64,000 bases of DNA. Origin: Streptomyces hokutonensis (lineage in GTDB: Bacteria; Actinomycetota; Actinomycetes; Streptomycetales; Streptomycetaceae). The notes beneath the pieces were generated by a model. The model had not been told where the DNA came from. It ran no database searches and saw only the letters and a program-made list of their open reading frames with translations. The stretch spans positions 124,001-188,000 of the forward strand of contig NZ_BARG01000044.1 in NCBI RefSeq assembly GCF_000376565.1, in the 5' to 3' direction. A program made the position numbers and the translations under genes. Positions 43,400 to 52,084 of this stretch are shown here, in pieces; positions within the stretch are counted from its first letter, which is position 1; every line of letters starts with the position of its first letter.

Positions 43400-44517
43400 C
43401 TTTCGAAGTGGTCGAGCCAGATCCCGGCGATGGCCTGGCGGTCGGTGGTGGGCATGGTGTGCAGGCCGGGCTCGAAGAGTCCGTGGCTGAGGGCGGCGGT
43501 GGCGGCGAGGATCTCGGCCTGGACGAGGTGGATGTAGGTGCCGACGGCCGCTCCGTGGACGAAGTTGACGGCGCCGCCGTCGGCGAGCACGTAGAAGTAG
43601 TGACCGGTGATCTCGTAGCGCGTCAGCTGATCACCCACCGGTACGCGCTGGTAGAGGTCGTGGAGGGGCGCGAGTTCCAGCTCGTCTTCCGAGGAGGTCA
43701 CCGATGCGAGGTAGGCGCCGTTGCGCAGGGCGGCGAAGTCGTGCTGGCGCAGGGCGAGATTCCCGGTGGCGCACAGGACGAGTTCGGCGTCCCTGACCGC
43801 CTCGGTGGTGGTCGTGGTCGTACGGAAGCCGTGCGAGTGCGCCTGCACGCGCCGGATGGGGTCCCTGTCGTAGACCGTGACCCGCAGGTCGTGGGCGCGG
43901 AGGGTCTGCGCGATGGCGCGGCCGACCTTGCCGAAGCCCAGGACGCAGGCGTTGCGGCTGGTCAAAATGTCTCCGCGGGCGCGGACCAGAGCGTCGGTGG
44001 AGAAGACGATGGACTGGCCGACCAGGTGGTCTTCGCAGTCTTTGAGGGGTGAGCGGGCTACCGAGATAACGGGGCATCTGAGCTGGTCGAGTCCGGCGTA
44101 GCGCTGGTGGCCATTCTCCGTGTCCTCCACGACGCCCAGGACACGGCCGGAGAACTTCTCGACCACCGTGGCGAGGCTGGGTGCGAAGTAGCCGCCGATG
44201 TCCGCCAGGACGATGTCCTGGCCGCCCGCGGTCTCCTCGACGTACTCCAGCGCACGGGTGGGGTCGGCGAACAGGTCCCGGCTGAGTTCGTGGACGGGGT
44301 AGAGATCCCGGACCGTGTCCAGGGTTCGCTGGTTGATGGACTTGGGCTTGGGCAGGACGGCACCGATGGTCGAGGTCGCGGCCATGGCGCGCAGAAATGC
44401 CGGGCGTTCGGAGAGCAGGTGCGTGATGATCAGTGAGGTGATCGGGCCGGCGGCGGGGAATTGCTCGGTGATGCGCCGGAAGAAGGTGTCGAGTCGTGCT
44501 CGCTCGGGGCTCTCCAC
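43396..44517 (-). CDS. S-adenosylhomocysteine-hydrolase-like NAD enzyme
   Basis: 373 residues, shorter than true SahH (430-490). GTG start with AAGGAG eight bases upstream. Its Rossmann motif is ACVLGFGKVGRAIAQTLRAH, followed by VTVYDRDPIRRVQAHSHGF, LVLCATGNLALRQHDFAAL and YLASVTSSEDELEL, all as in the SahH NAD domain. The adenosine-recognition N-terminus is diverged (LPKPKSINQRTLDTV). In the angustmycin pathway a SahH-like enzyme acts on the sugar of a nucleoside, so redox-assisted sugar chemistry is plausible here. Confidence 0.82.
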   Translation of the reverse strand: MESPERARLDTFFRRITEQFPAAGPITSLIITHLLSERPAFLRAMAATSTIGAVLPKPKSINQRTLDTVRDLYPVHELSRDLFADPTRALEYVEETAGGQDIVLADIGGYFAPSLATVVEKFSGRVLGVVEDTENGHQRYAGLDQLRCPVISVARSPLKDCEDHLVGQSIVFSTDALVRARGDILTSRNACVLGFGKVGRAIAQTLRAHDLRVTVYDRDPIRRVQAHSHGFRTTTTTTEAVRDAELVLCATGNLALRQHDFAALRNGAYLASVTSSEDELELAPLHDLYQRVPVGDQLTRYEITGHYFYVLADGGAVNFVHGAAVGTYIHLVQAEILAATAALSHGLFEPGLHTMPTTDRQAIAGIWLDHFER

Positions 44518-44543
44518 AGCAACTCCTTCTGAATTCCCGCTTG

Positions 44544-45545
44544 TTAGGCGGCCTGCGCGCGCACAGTGGGCGCGGCGGTGAGGGTCTGCATGTGGGCGCG
44601 CATGCCGCTGTGGAGGTCGACCTGTGGCTGCCAGCCCAGAACCTCGTGGGCGCGACCGGGGTGAGCGCGGGTGGTGAGGACGTCACCGTGGCGGGGGCCG
44701 TCCTGAAGCATCTCGATGTCGCGGCCGACGAGGCTGTTGGCGATGTGGATCACTTCGAGGAGGGAGGCGTTCGCTCCTCCCCCTACGTTGATCACCCCGT
44801 TTGCGTGGGGTGCGGTGGCCGCAGCGATGGTGGCGGCGACCGCGTCGTCGATGTAGGTGAAGTCCCGGCGCTGGTGACCGTCGCCGTACAGGCGTAGGGG
44901 CTGGCCGGTCAGGGCGGCCAGCAGAGCGCGGTGGGTGAACATGTCGGTGCGCTGGCGGGGGCCGTACACGGTGAAGTAGCGCAGTGCGACGACGGTGGTG
45001 GGGCAGTGCGGTTGCGCGGCGTGGGCGAGGCAGAGCTGTTCCTCGGCGAGCTTGGTGACGGCGTACGGCGAGGCAGGCCGCGGCTGGTCGGTCTCGACGC
45101 TCGGTCCGCCGTCGGTGGAGCCGTACACGCTAGAGGAGGAGGCGACGACCAGGCGGGGAACGCGCAAGCGGAGGGCGGCGTCCAGCAAGCGCTTGGTGGC
45201 CACGATGTTGGAGGCAACGTACTCGCCGAACTGCGCTCCCCAGGAAGGACGGACGCCAGGGATGCCGGCGAGGTGGAAGACGGCGTCCGCATCGACGAGA
45301 AGGGGATCAATCGCACAGCCGATCAGATCGGCCGTGACGTTCATGTACCCGGGCAGCGACCGCAGAGGGGCAAGGTTGGCTGCGGCAGTCGGGTCGGCGG
45401 CCGGGTCACGGCGGTCGACGCCGATGACCGTGGTCCCGGCCTGGACGAGGGCGTGGGCGAGGTGGGAGCCGATGAAACCGGCGGCGCCGGTCACGACGGC
45501 ACGGCGCGGAAGTTGGGGGTGTTGAGGGCTCAACTGCTGTGTCAC
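44544..45545 (-). CDS. NAD-dependent sugar epimerase/dehydratase
   Basis: 333 residues, GTG with GGAGA eight bases upstream. Extended SDR: VVTGAAGFIGSHLAHALV for NAD, catalytic SSSSVYG Ser with YAVTK Tyr/Lys, RYFTVYGPRQR, and DFTYIDDAVAA typical of NDP-sugar 4-epimerases and uronate epimerases. It would act on a nucleotide sugar in the operon's pathway. Confidence 0.9.
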   Translation of the reverse strand: MTQQLSPQHPQLPRRAVVTGAAGFIGSHLAHALVQAGTTVIGVDRRDPAADPTAAANLAPLRSLPGYMNVTADLIGCAIDPLLVDADAVFHLAGIPGVRPSWGAQFGEYVASNIVATKRLLDAALRLRVPRLVVASSSSVYGSTDGGPSVETDQPRPASPYAVTKLAEEQLCLAHAAQPHCPTTVVALRYFTVYGPRQRTDMFTHRALLAALTGQPLRLYGDGHQRRDFTYIDDAVAATIAAATAPHANGVINVGGGANASLLEVIHIANSLVGRDIEMLQDGPRHGDVLTTRAHPGRAHEVLGWQPQVDLHSGMRAHMQTLTAAPTVRAQAA

Positions 45546-45578
45546 GGTGAGGTCTCCAGAAGCGGTGGGGTCGGCGGT

Positions 45579-46415
45579 TCAGCTCAGCCGGGCCAAGACG
45601 GTGCGGCCGTGGGCGGTGAGGGCGAGATCCTGCTGCTCGTATCCGCGGACGAGAGCGGTGACCGCCTCGATGGCACCGAAGGATTCGAGAAGGCGCTGCT
45701 CGGTGTCGTTGGGACGGCGGCCATAACCGGAGTAGAACGCGTCCCTAAGTTGGGGAGCCGCCTGCCAGCGGCGGAATTCGAGACGGGCGAAATCACGGAT
45801 GCGGGCATCGCGCCGCATGTGTTCCAGGTCGTACATGCCGAAGAACTCGCCGATGTTCCAGTTCCGCGGCTGGTAGTCGAGGTGACAGGCCGTACTGTCC
45901 ATGAGCGTGCCCGCCAGGATGTCCCGGTGGGCGGACAGCAGGAGACGCTCGACAGCGGAAATGAGGCCGGCCTCATCGGCCCGCTGGATCCAGCGGGCGA
46001 GACGGTTCGCCAGGTCGGGGCCGATGGCTCCGGAGCGCGGGATGAGGGTGGCCTGGTGGAGCAGGCGCAGGATGCGGCCCGCCTCGTAGTGGGCCAGTTC
46101 CTCCTCGGACGATCCCGGGGCGACGGTGTCGGCCGACGTGCCGGACAGCGCGGTCACCAGCAGCGTGCGTGTGGTGTCGTGGCTGCCGACCAGCTTGGGC
46201 ACGTGCCCGGTCAGGTGCGGCGCCCAGGTGCGGTAGGCGTGGACCTCCTGGAGGTACCGGGTCCTGCCGGTGTGCTGCTTGGCGAAGTATCTACGTCCCG
46301 TGCCGTCGGCAAGCTGGAGCAGGTGGGGCGGAAGGGATGGGTCCGGTATGACGCGGACGGCGCCAACCCGGTCGCGGGCCAGTTCCAGGCGCGGATCGGC
46401 GGGGGCCGTGATCAC
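45579..46415 (-). CDS. Phosphotransferase-fold kinase-like protein
   Basis: 278 residues from GTG (VITAPADPRLEL), overlapping the upstream stop (GTGA). N-lobe Lys in RRYFAKQHTG. The catalytic loop is STACHLDYQPRNWNIG, with Leu in place of Gly of HGD; metal Asp in GMYDLEHMRRD. Similar to small-molecule kinases. A second kinase-like protein lies at 47071. Confidence 0.78.
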   Translation of the reverse strand: MITAPADPRLELARDRVGAVRVIPDPSLPPHLLQLADGTGRRYFAKQHTGRTRYLQEVHAYRTWAPHLTGHVPKLVGSHDTTRTLLVTALSGTSADTVAPGSSEEELAHYEAGRILRLLHQATLIPRSGAIGPDLANRLARWIQRADEAGLISAVERLLLSAHRDILAGTLMDSTACHLDYQPRNWNIGEFFGMYDLEHMRRDARIRDFARLEFRRWQAAPQLRDAFYSGYGRRPNDTEQRLLESFGAIEAVTALVRGYEQQDLALTAHGRTVLARLS

Positions 46416-47068
46416 GAGGCAGCCTCCTGCGCCGGGAGGGCCTGGTGGGAGGTGTCGTTGTGCCGGTCGAGGATCCACCGCCTCTGGTCGAGGCGGTTGC
46501 GGTGGTGCTGCCAGCAGGTGATGGAGGCGTGGGTGATGGTGAAGCCCGCCGGGGAGCCGGGCGGGAGGCCCAGGAGCAGGGTGTGGGCGGCGATCACGGT
46601 CTCGCCGTGCGCGGCGAACAGGACGCGGTCGCCCTCGTGTTCGTCGATGAGCTGTGCCAGGTGGGCGCCGGCCCGTTCCAGGTAGCCGTTCCAGGTGTCG
46701 GAGCCCAGCGCCCAGGGCGTGTCGGGGTGGGCGTGGGGGCCGCCGTTGGCGGCGGTCTTCACCTCGGCCCAAGGTCGGCCGTCGGCGTCGCCGTGGACAG
46801 GGCCGTCGAGCCGGGTGTCCGTGGTGAGCGGGATCCGGAGGGCCTGGCTGATGATCTCGCCGGTCTGGCGCAGGCGCAGGCGCGGTCCGGCGTACAGCGC
46901 GTCGAACGACCTGTCGCGGTGTTCGTCGGCGAGCCGGCGGGTGACCTGTGCCACCTGGGCGTAGCCGCGGTTGGTCAGTCCGGTGCAGCTCCGAGGTCCT
47001 CCGACTAGGCCGTCGGCGTTGCACTGGGCCTCGCCGTGGCGGACGAAGACGAGTTCGGTGGCGATCAT
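46412..47068 (-). CDS. Histidine-phosphatase-superfamily protein
   Basis: 218 residues, ATG. Phosphohistidine motif LVFVRHGEAQCNADG, second catalytic His in VLFAAHGETVIAAH, and YAGPRLRLRQTGEI. Phosphoglycerate-mutase-like fold, probably a phosphatase acting on a sugar or nucleotide phosphate. GTGA overlap with the kinase-like gene downstream. Confidence 0.88.
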   Translation of the reverse strand: MIATELVFVRHGEAQCNADGLVGGPRSCTGLTNRGYAQVAQVTRRLADEHRDRSFDALYAGPRLRLRQTGEIISQALRIPLTTDTRLDGPVHGDADGRPWAEVKTAANGGPHAHPDTPWALGSDTWNGYLERAGAHLAQLIDEHEGDRVLFAAHGETVIAAHTLLLGLPPGSPAGFTITHASITCWQHHRNRLDQRRWILDRHNDTSHQALPAQEAAS

Positions 47069-47070
47069 GC

Positions 47071-47829
47071 TCAACCTCGGAGTCGGGGGTAGGCGGGGGG
47101 CCAGCCGTAGCTGTAGCCGTGACGCCCGATGTAGGGGGCGGTCAGGACGGCGTGCAGGGCGAGGAAGTCGTCGAGGCGGTGGCGGTCCGTGACCCCCAGA
47201 CGGGTGTCGTGGTGTCCGGCGGCCTCGTTGTAGGCGTCCAGGGCTGCGCCGACAGCCAGTTCGGGGAGCGGCCCGTAGGTCAGCAGCAGCGTGGCAATCA
47301 GCTTCGCGAGGTCGTACGCCATCGGCGCGAGGGTGAGGTCGTCGGTGTCGACAGTGACGACGTCCCCGGCCGGCGTGATGAGAAAGTTGCGGGGGTTGCT
47401 GTCCTTGTAGAAGGCGGTAGGCCCCTCCGCAGTCTTCTCCAACAGCGCCAACACCGCGTGCAGAGCGGCCTTGTTGGGCAAGTAGCCCTGCTCCAGGCGG
47501 CGTTGGAGGGCGGTCCGGCGGGGAGTGAGGTAGTCGGCGAAGGCGGTGCCGTCCTCGAAGCGGTGCGGTACGGCCAGGTCGGCGGCGTGCAAATCGCTCT
47601 CCCAGGCACTTCCGTGGGCATGGCCGAGCAGCGTGGCCAGCGCGGGCAGGTCGTCCGGCTGAACCGAGCGGCCCTCGATCCGCCGGTAGGTCAGGCTGCC
47701 CGTCCCGATCACCACGAACGCCGGCAGCCGCATTGGGCGCGCGTGTTCGGTGAGCCACCAGTGGTGGCGGACGGCCGCGCCGACCTGAGCGGGCGTCGCG
47801 TAGAACTTGGTGAACTGCTCCTTCGTCAT
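47071..47829 (-). CDS. Kinase-like phosphotransferase
   Basis: 252 residues, ATGA overlap with the methyltransferase stop. Putative catalytic loop AFYKDSNPRNFLIT and metal site VVTVDTDDLTLAPMAYDLAK resemble APH/HSK-type kinases with Lys-Asp in place of His-Gly-Asp. It sits between the phosphatase and methyltransferase genes. Substrate unknown. Confidence 0.7.
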   Translation of the reverse strand: MTKEQFTKFYATPAQVGAAVRHHWWLTEHARPMRLPAFVVIGTGSLTYRRIEGRSVQPDDLPALATLLGHAHGSAWESDLHAADLAVPHRFEDGTAFADYLTPRRTALQRRLEQGYLPNKAALHAVLALLEKTAEGPTAFYKDSNPRNFLITPAGDVVTVDTDDLTLAPMAYDLAKLIATLLLTYGPLPELAVGAALDAYNEAAGHHDTRLGVTDRHRLDDFLALHAVLTAPYIGRHGYSYGWPPAYPRLRG

Positions 47830-48671
47830 GCCCGGGCCTCCCGAGGGCGGGCCACGACGAACGTGATGACGGACCCGGTCGTCAGCGGCCGGTCCGGCAC
47901 GAACTCGTGCAGCACGGCAGCCAGGGCGTCCGGCTGGCCGTACAGGCCCGGGGCGAGGTCGTACTTCGGGTTGGTGGCCACGTACTCGGCGACGTGGTCG
48001 AGGCTGTCGAAGGTGAAGACGTGCTCCTCGTTCTCAACGCTTACTACGTCGAGCGACGTGGAGGCTAGCGCGGCGAGGTTCCCGCTGTGCGCCGAGACGT
48101 ACAGGCTCTCGTGTCGCTCGGCGCGAGGGTCGAGGCCCGCGGCGGTGACCAGCTGGTCCAGCTCCCGGTAGCTGTCGAGGCTCTTGGTGACCAGCACGGC
48201 CAGCCCGCCGGGGGCGAGGACCCGGTTGATCTCCGCGATCACCGTTTCCGGGCGCGAGGAGTGGTAGAGGCAGAACGCGGCCACCGCCAGGTCGCACGAG
48301 GCGGTGGGCAGGGGCAGGTGATGGAAGTCGCCCTGGAGGAAGCTCACCTGCCCGCCCGGCAGATGGCGGGTCCGCTCGCGGGCCTGCCCGATCAGGGCCG
48401 GGGCCGCGTCGAGACCGACGACCCGCTGAGGGCGCAGCAACGTGGCCAGCACCGCGCTGCTCGTGCCACGACCGCAGCCGATGTCCAGGGCCACACCGAG
48501 ACGGCCGGCGCGCACGTGATGGGCCCGCACCAGCTCGACGATCGTGTCCGGAACGGGCCGGCCCGCGGTCTTGGCCCGCATCAGAGCGTTGGACCGGCCG
48601 GCGAGCCGGGACGCGTCGCCGTACAGCTCCGTCTGCCGTTCGGGGTCGAGGAACGGATTGATGACGCTCAT
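47826..48671 (-). CDS. Class I SAM-dependent methyltransferase
   Basis: 281 residues from ATG (MSVINPFLDPER). Motif I VALDIGCGRGTSSAVLATLL, motif II VVGLDAAPALIGQARER, GDFHHLPLPTASCDLAVAAF and APGGLAVLVTKSL are typical UbiE/Methyltransf_11 features. It may methylate the product or an intermediate. Follows the adenylate-kinase-like gene by 31 bases. Confidence 0.9.
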   Translation of the reverse strand: MSVINPFLDPERQTELYGDASRLAGRSNALMRAKTAGRPVPDTIVELVRAHHVRAGRLGVALDIGCGRGTSSAVLATLLRPQRVVGLDAAPALIGQARERTRHLPGGQVSFLQGDFHHLPLPTASCDLAVAAFCLYHSSRPETVIAEINRVLAPGGLAVLVTKSLDSYRELDQLVTAAGLDPRAERHESLYVSAHSGNLAALASTSLDVVSVENEEHVFTFDSLDHVAEYVATNPKYDLAPGLYGQPDALAAVLHEFVPDRPLTTGSVITFVVARPREARA

Positions 48672-48702
48672 GCCGGACCCTCCCGCCAAGGGCGCGGACG
48701 GC

Positions 48703-49215
48703 TCAGCGGTGCTCGGCGGCCACCGTCTCCAGCCAGCGGCGCGTCTGGCGCCGGTTGGCCAGCAACACCACGTCGGCCCGGCCGGAGGCGAACTCCTCGA
48801 TCTTGGCCATGACCCGCGGGCGCATCTTGCGGCGGTACGTCGCCACGTACTGGATCACACCCCAGTGAATGCGGTTGTGCACCCCGTTGCCCTTGTGCCC
48901 GGCCCCGTGCCTCAGCTGCCGCGAGAAGATCCCGTACAGCGCGGAGATCGTGGACACGTCCATAAGCACCACGGTGTCGCAGGCTTCGAGCCGGGTCTGG
49001 AGCGTCGAGTTGTAGTTGCCGTCGATCACCCACCGCGGCTGCGCGACCAGCTCCCGCTGCAGCTCGGTGAACTTCTCCATGGGTAGCGGGGTCCATTCGT
49101 CGTCGTAGAACGCGGCGTCCAGGTGCGTCACCGGGGCGTCGAGGATCTTCCCCAGCGCTCGGGCCAGATAGGACTTGCCGCTGCCTCCGCAGCCGACGAT
49201 TGCGACCTTCTCCAT
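48703..49215 (-). CDS. P-loop kinase, adenylate-kinase/topology-modulation-like
   Basis: 170 residues. Walker A VAIVGCGGSGKSYLARAL, then THLDAAFYDDEWTPL and WVIDGNYNSTLQTRLEACD, the signatures of FlaR/'topology modulation' proteins, a branch of adenylate-kinase-like NTPases of unsure substrate. In this operon a nucleotide or sugar kinase role is likely. A 96-bp gap with a palindrome precedes it, the only sizeable break in the operon. Confidence 0.85.
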   Translation of the reverse strand: MEKVAIVGCGGSGKSYLARALGKILDAPVTHLDAAFYDDEWTPLPMEKFTELQRELVAQPRWVIDGNYNSTLQTRLEACDTVVLMDVSTISALYGIFSRQLRHGAGHKGNGVHNRIHWGVIQYVATYRRKMRPRVMAKIEEFASGRADVVLLANRRQTRRWLETVAAEHR

Positions 49216-49234
49216 GGTGCTCCAGCCTAGAGTC

Positions 49235-49250
49235 GCTCGGGCGCCCGAGC
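49235..49250. promoter_or_regulatory. 16-bp perfect palindrome in operon gap
   Basis: GCTCGGGCGCCCGAGC lies 20 bases upstream of the kinase start at 49215, inside the only large gap of the operon. It may be an operator for an internal promoter or an attenuating hairpin. Confidence 0.45.
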
Positions 49251-49311
49251 GGGCCGGCCGCCAGAACGCATTCGGATGATCCGGGCACGGTGGCCCGGGT
49301 GGTCTGTCGCA

Positions 49312-50361
49312 TCATGCCGCTCCTCGCTCGGCCGAGGGGGCGACGAGTGTGTTCAGCACGCTCTCCAGGGCGTCGACCTGCCTGCTCAGCCGGAACAGAT
49401 CCAGGTGGTCCAGACAGGACGCGATCAGCTCCTCGTGCTGCTGGCCGCCGGCGATCTGCCTAAGGAAGGCGAGGCGCTCGATCGCCTCCCGACCGGAGGA
49501 CACGATCAGCTCGGCAGGCACGAACTGCTCGACGTGGAGGATGTCGGCCGGCGCCAGCGGCAGGCAGCCGGCCAGTACCGCTTCGAAGATCCGCTGGGTC
49601 ATCTGCCCGACGACGGTGTACCGCTCGGGCAGCATCAGGACGGTGGCCAGGGACCTGCTGTACAGCTCGTGGACTTGAGGGAAGGGGATCCGGCCGAGGA
49701 AGCGGACCTGCGGCCAGCGCTCGGTCCGGGTCCACTTGCCGCCGACCTGGTGCGCGACGTGGGCGGCGGCCGGGGCGAAGTAACGGTCGAAGTGGTGGTC
49801 GCGGTCGTACTGATTGCCCACATAGCCGAGGTCGAGATCGCGGGGTGTCGCGGCCAGCGCGAGCGGATCTGCCTGATCCAGGAGCCGGTCGCTGACCGGG
49901 AAGAGCAGGCGGTGCGCGCCGGGCGAGAGGGCGAGGGCTGCTTCGCACACGGCGGTCCGCGGTGCGCGGCGCCATATGCTGTCGATCCGCAGGGTGCGGT
50001 CCTTGTCCCAGATCACGGTCGGCGTGCCGCGCCGTACGGCGTAGTGCATGAGGAGTTCGCCCTGGCGGTGCAGGTCGCAGGTGTGCCCCTCGGTACCGCA
50101 CGCGCTGGTGTTGCGTCCGCTGATCAGCCAGCGCCACTCCAGGAACAGGACATCGATCTCCGGAAGGCCGTTGTCGAAGACGTAGGCACCGCCGAGGTCG
50201 TCTCCTGCTTCGAGCAGGTCGCGGTTGGCCTGGAGGAAGACAAGTTCGTGCCCACGGTCGCGGAGGGCGTCGATGAAGGGGCGGCGGTGGCTGCGGCCCC
50301 CGTCCGGCGTGTCAGTGATCCCGTTGCCGAGGAACCCCCAGAAGCTGTATCCGATCCTCAT
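49312..50361 (-). CDS. CgeB-like GT-B glycosyltransferase
   Basis: 349 residues from ATG (MRIGYSFWGFLGN); ATGA overlap with the carbamoyltransferase stop. The C-terminal half is informative: LGYVGNQYDRDHHFDRYF, VRFLGRIPFPQVHELYSRS and RIFEAVLAGCLPLAPAD resemble the nucleotide-sugar-binding domain of CgeB-type glycosyltransferases, with Glu in the EAVLAGCLP acceptor loop. It probably transfers a sugar in the pathway. Confidence 0.75.
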   Translation of the reverse strand: MRIGYSFWGFLGNGITDTPDGGRSHRRPFIDALRDRGHELVFLQANRDLLEAGDDLGGAYVFDNGLPEIDVLFLEWRWLISGRNTSACGTEGHTCDLHRQGELLMHYAVRRGTPTVIWDKDRTLRIDSIWRRAPRTAVCEAALALSPGAHRLLFPVSDRLLDQADPLALAATPRDLDLGYVGNQYDRDHHFDRYFAPAAAHVAHQVGGKWTRTERWPQVRFLGRIPFPQVHELYSRSLATVLMLPERYTVVGQMTQRIFEAVLAGCLPLAPADILHVEQFVPAELIVSSGREAIERLAFLRQIAGGQQHEELIASCLDHLDLFRLSRQVDALESVLNTLVAPSAERGAA

Positions 50362-52076
50362 TTGGTGATCCACCGGCCTTCCAGCAGCAGAGCGTCCAGG
50401 CCGGAGCCGGTCAGGCAGTCCAGGGCCATGGCCGGTGTCCCGCAGATCGGCTTTCCCTTGACGTTGAGCGAGGTGTTGATCAGCACCGGGACCCCGGTTC
50501 GGCGGGCAAAGGCGGTCAGCACCGCATGCATGAACGGATTCTGTTCAGCGGTCACGGTCTGCAGACGGGAGGTGCCGTTGGCGTGGACGATGGCCGACAC
50601 CCGCTCGCGCGCGGTGTCCGTGACGCCGGATGCCATCGACATATAGGGCGCCTCCTGGCCGAGGGTGAAAAACTCCTCGGCGCGCGCGGCCAGGACCATT
50701 GGGGCGAAGGGCCTAAACGGCTCCCGGAACTTCACGGTCGCGTTCAGCCGCTCCACCACTCCCGGCTCAAGGGGCGAGGCGAGAATGGAGCGGTTGCCCA
50801 GGGCACGGGGGCCGGCTTCCACCCGGCCCTGGAACAAGCCGACGATCATGCCGTGGGCGAGCTGGTCGGCGAGGAACTCGGCCGTCTCGATCCCCAGCAT
50901 CTTCTGCTGCAGCCCGGGCCACGCGGTGAGGTCGAGGGGCTGGTCCTCAAAGGACGGCCCGAGGTAGCAGCTTCGCGCGATGCCCGACAACGGACGCTGG
51001 TTGCCGCTGTCGATGTGCACGGCGACCGCGGCACCGACCGCCGTGCCGGCGTCACCGGGGGCAGGCGGCACGAAGACGTCGTCGAAGATGCCGGCCTCGA
51101 TGATCCGGCCGATGCTCACGCAGTTCGTGGCGACCCCGCCACCCGCGCACAGCCGGCGCGAGCCGGTGAGCAACCTTGCTCGGCGGGCCAGGTGCAGCAT
51201 GACCTGCTCGGTGCGCTCCTGGAGGGCTGCCGCCAGGTCCTGATGTACATACGCGACCGGCTCGGCCACATGGCGCGCAGGACACGTCTCGGCGAGGAAG
51301 CGACGCGAGGTGCGCGGGTAGCCGGAGGACAGCGTGCGCGGGGGGAAATAGGAGGGGTCGACGTAGAAGCCACTCGGTGTGGTGCGGACGGCGCGTGCGA
51401 AGAGATGCCGGAACCGTTTCGGGTCGCCGAGGGCGGCGAGCGCCATCACGGTGCCTTCCTCATCACCGCGGCGCCATCCCAGATGCTCGGTGACCGCGCC
51501 GTACACGTAGCCCAGCGAGGCCGGGTCGTTGAGGGATTCCAGGGTGCGGTTGCTCGGGCGCAGCGCGTTGTGGCCGTGGGCGATGGTGGTGGTCTGCCGT
51601 TCGCCGAGGCTGTCGACGACCAGCACCGCGGACTCCGTCCACCCCGACCATGCGAAGGCCGCCAGCTGGTGGGCCCGGTGGTGCAGGACCGGCATCACGC
51701 GGGCGGAGGGGAACAACCGACCCAGGGCGCCGACGCGCCGCTGGGTACGCAGCCCGACCTTGGCGAACCCGTGGGCCCTGGGCAGCGCCCGCTCGCGGGT
51801 CGTCGCCGACAGCGCCAGACGCAGCGCGGCCGGGGACTCCACCAGGTAGTGAGCGGGCTGGAAGTTGTAGGCGACGGCGTCTACATCGCCGGGGGTGAGT
51901 CCGGCTTCCTTCAGCAGCCAGTCGACCGCGTGCTGCGGGAACGCCTTGGTGTGTTTGTCCTCGGACAGGCGCTCTTCCTCGACGAATCCGACCAGCTCCC
52001 CCTCGACCAGCAGGGCGGCGGACGAGTCATGAGTGTAGGAGCACAGACCGAGGATGACGGAAGGGGTGTGGTCCAT
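50358..52076 (-). CDS. NodU/CmcH/TobZ-family O-carbamoyltransferase
   Basis: 572 residues. ATG at 52076 is chosen because AGGTGA lies eight bases upstream; a GTG at 52088 overlaps the previous stop. The Kae1-like N-terminal domain has ILGLCSYTHDSSAALL, VLHHRAHQLAAFAWSG, VVDSLGERQTTTI and LCAGGGVATNC. The C-terminal YrdC-like part has QGRVEAGPRALGNRSILA, FRPFAPMVL and PVLINTSLNVKGKPI. It makes carbamoyl adenylate from carbamoyl phosphate and ATP and carbamoylates a hydroxyl. Located next to the TS-like gene. Confidence 0.93.
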   Translation of the reverse strand: MDHTPSVILGLCSYTHDSSAALLVEGELVGFVEEERLSEDKHTKAFPQHAVDWLLKEAGLTPGDVDAVAYNFQPAHYLVESPAALRLALSATTRERALPRAHGFAKVGLRTQRRVGALGRLFPSARVMPVLHHRAHQLAAFAWSGWTESAVLVVDSLGERQTTTIAHGHNALRPSNRTLESLNDPASLGYVYGAVTEHLGWRRGDEEGTVMALAALGDPKRFRHLFARAVRTTPSGFYVDPSYFPPRTLSSGYPRTSRRFLAETCPARHVAEPVAYVHQDLAAALQERTEQVMLHLARRARLLTGSRRLCAGGGVATNCVSIGRIIEAGIFDDVFVPPAPGDAGTAVGAAVAVHIDSGNQRPLSGIARSCYLGPSFEDQPLDLTAWPGLQQKMLGIETAEFLADQLAHGMIVGLFQGRVEAGPRALGNRSILASPLEPGVVERLNATVKFREPFRPFAPMVLAARAEEFFTLGQEAPYMSMASGVTDTARERVSAIVHANGTSRLQTVTAEQNPFMHAVLTAFARRTGVPVLINTSLNVKGKPICGTPAMALDCLTGSGLDALLLEGRWITK

Positions 52077-52084
52077 GGCGGTTG

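Noticed and set aside
44931-46685. Long plus-strand frame opposite epimerase and kinase-like genes
   Set aside because: Shadow of two conserved genes on the minus strand.
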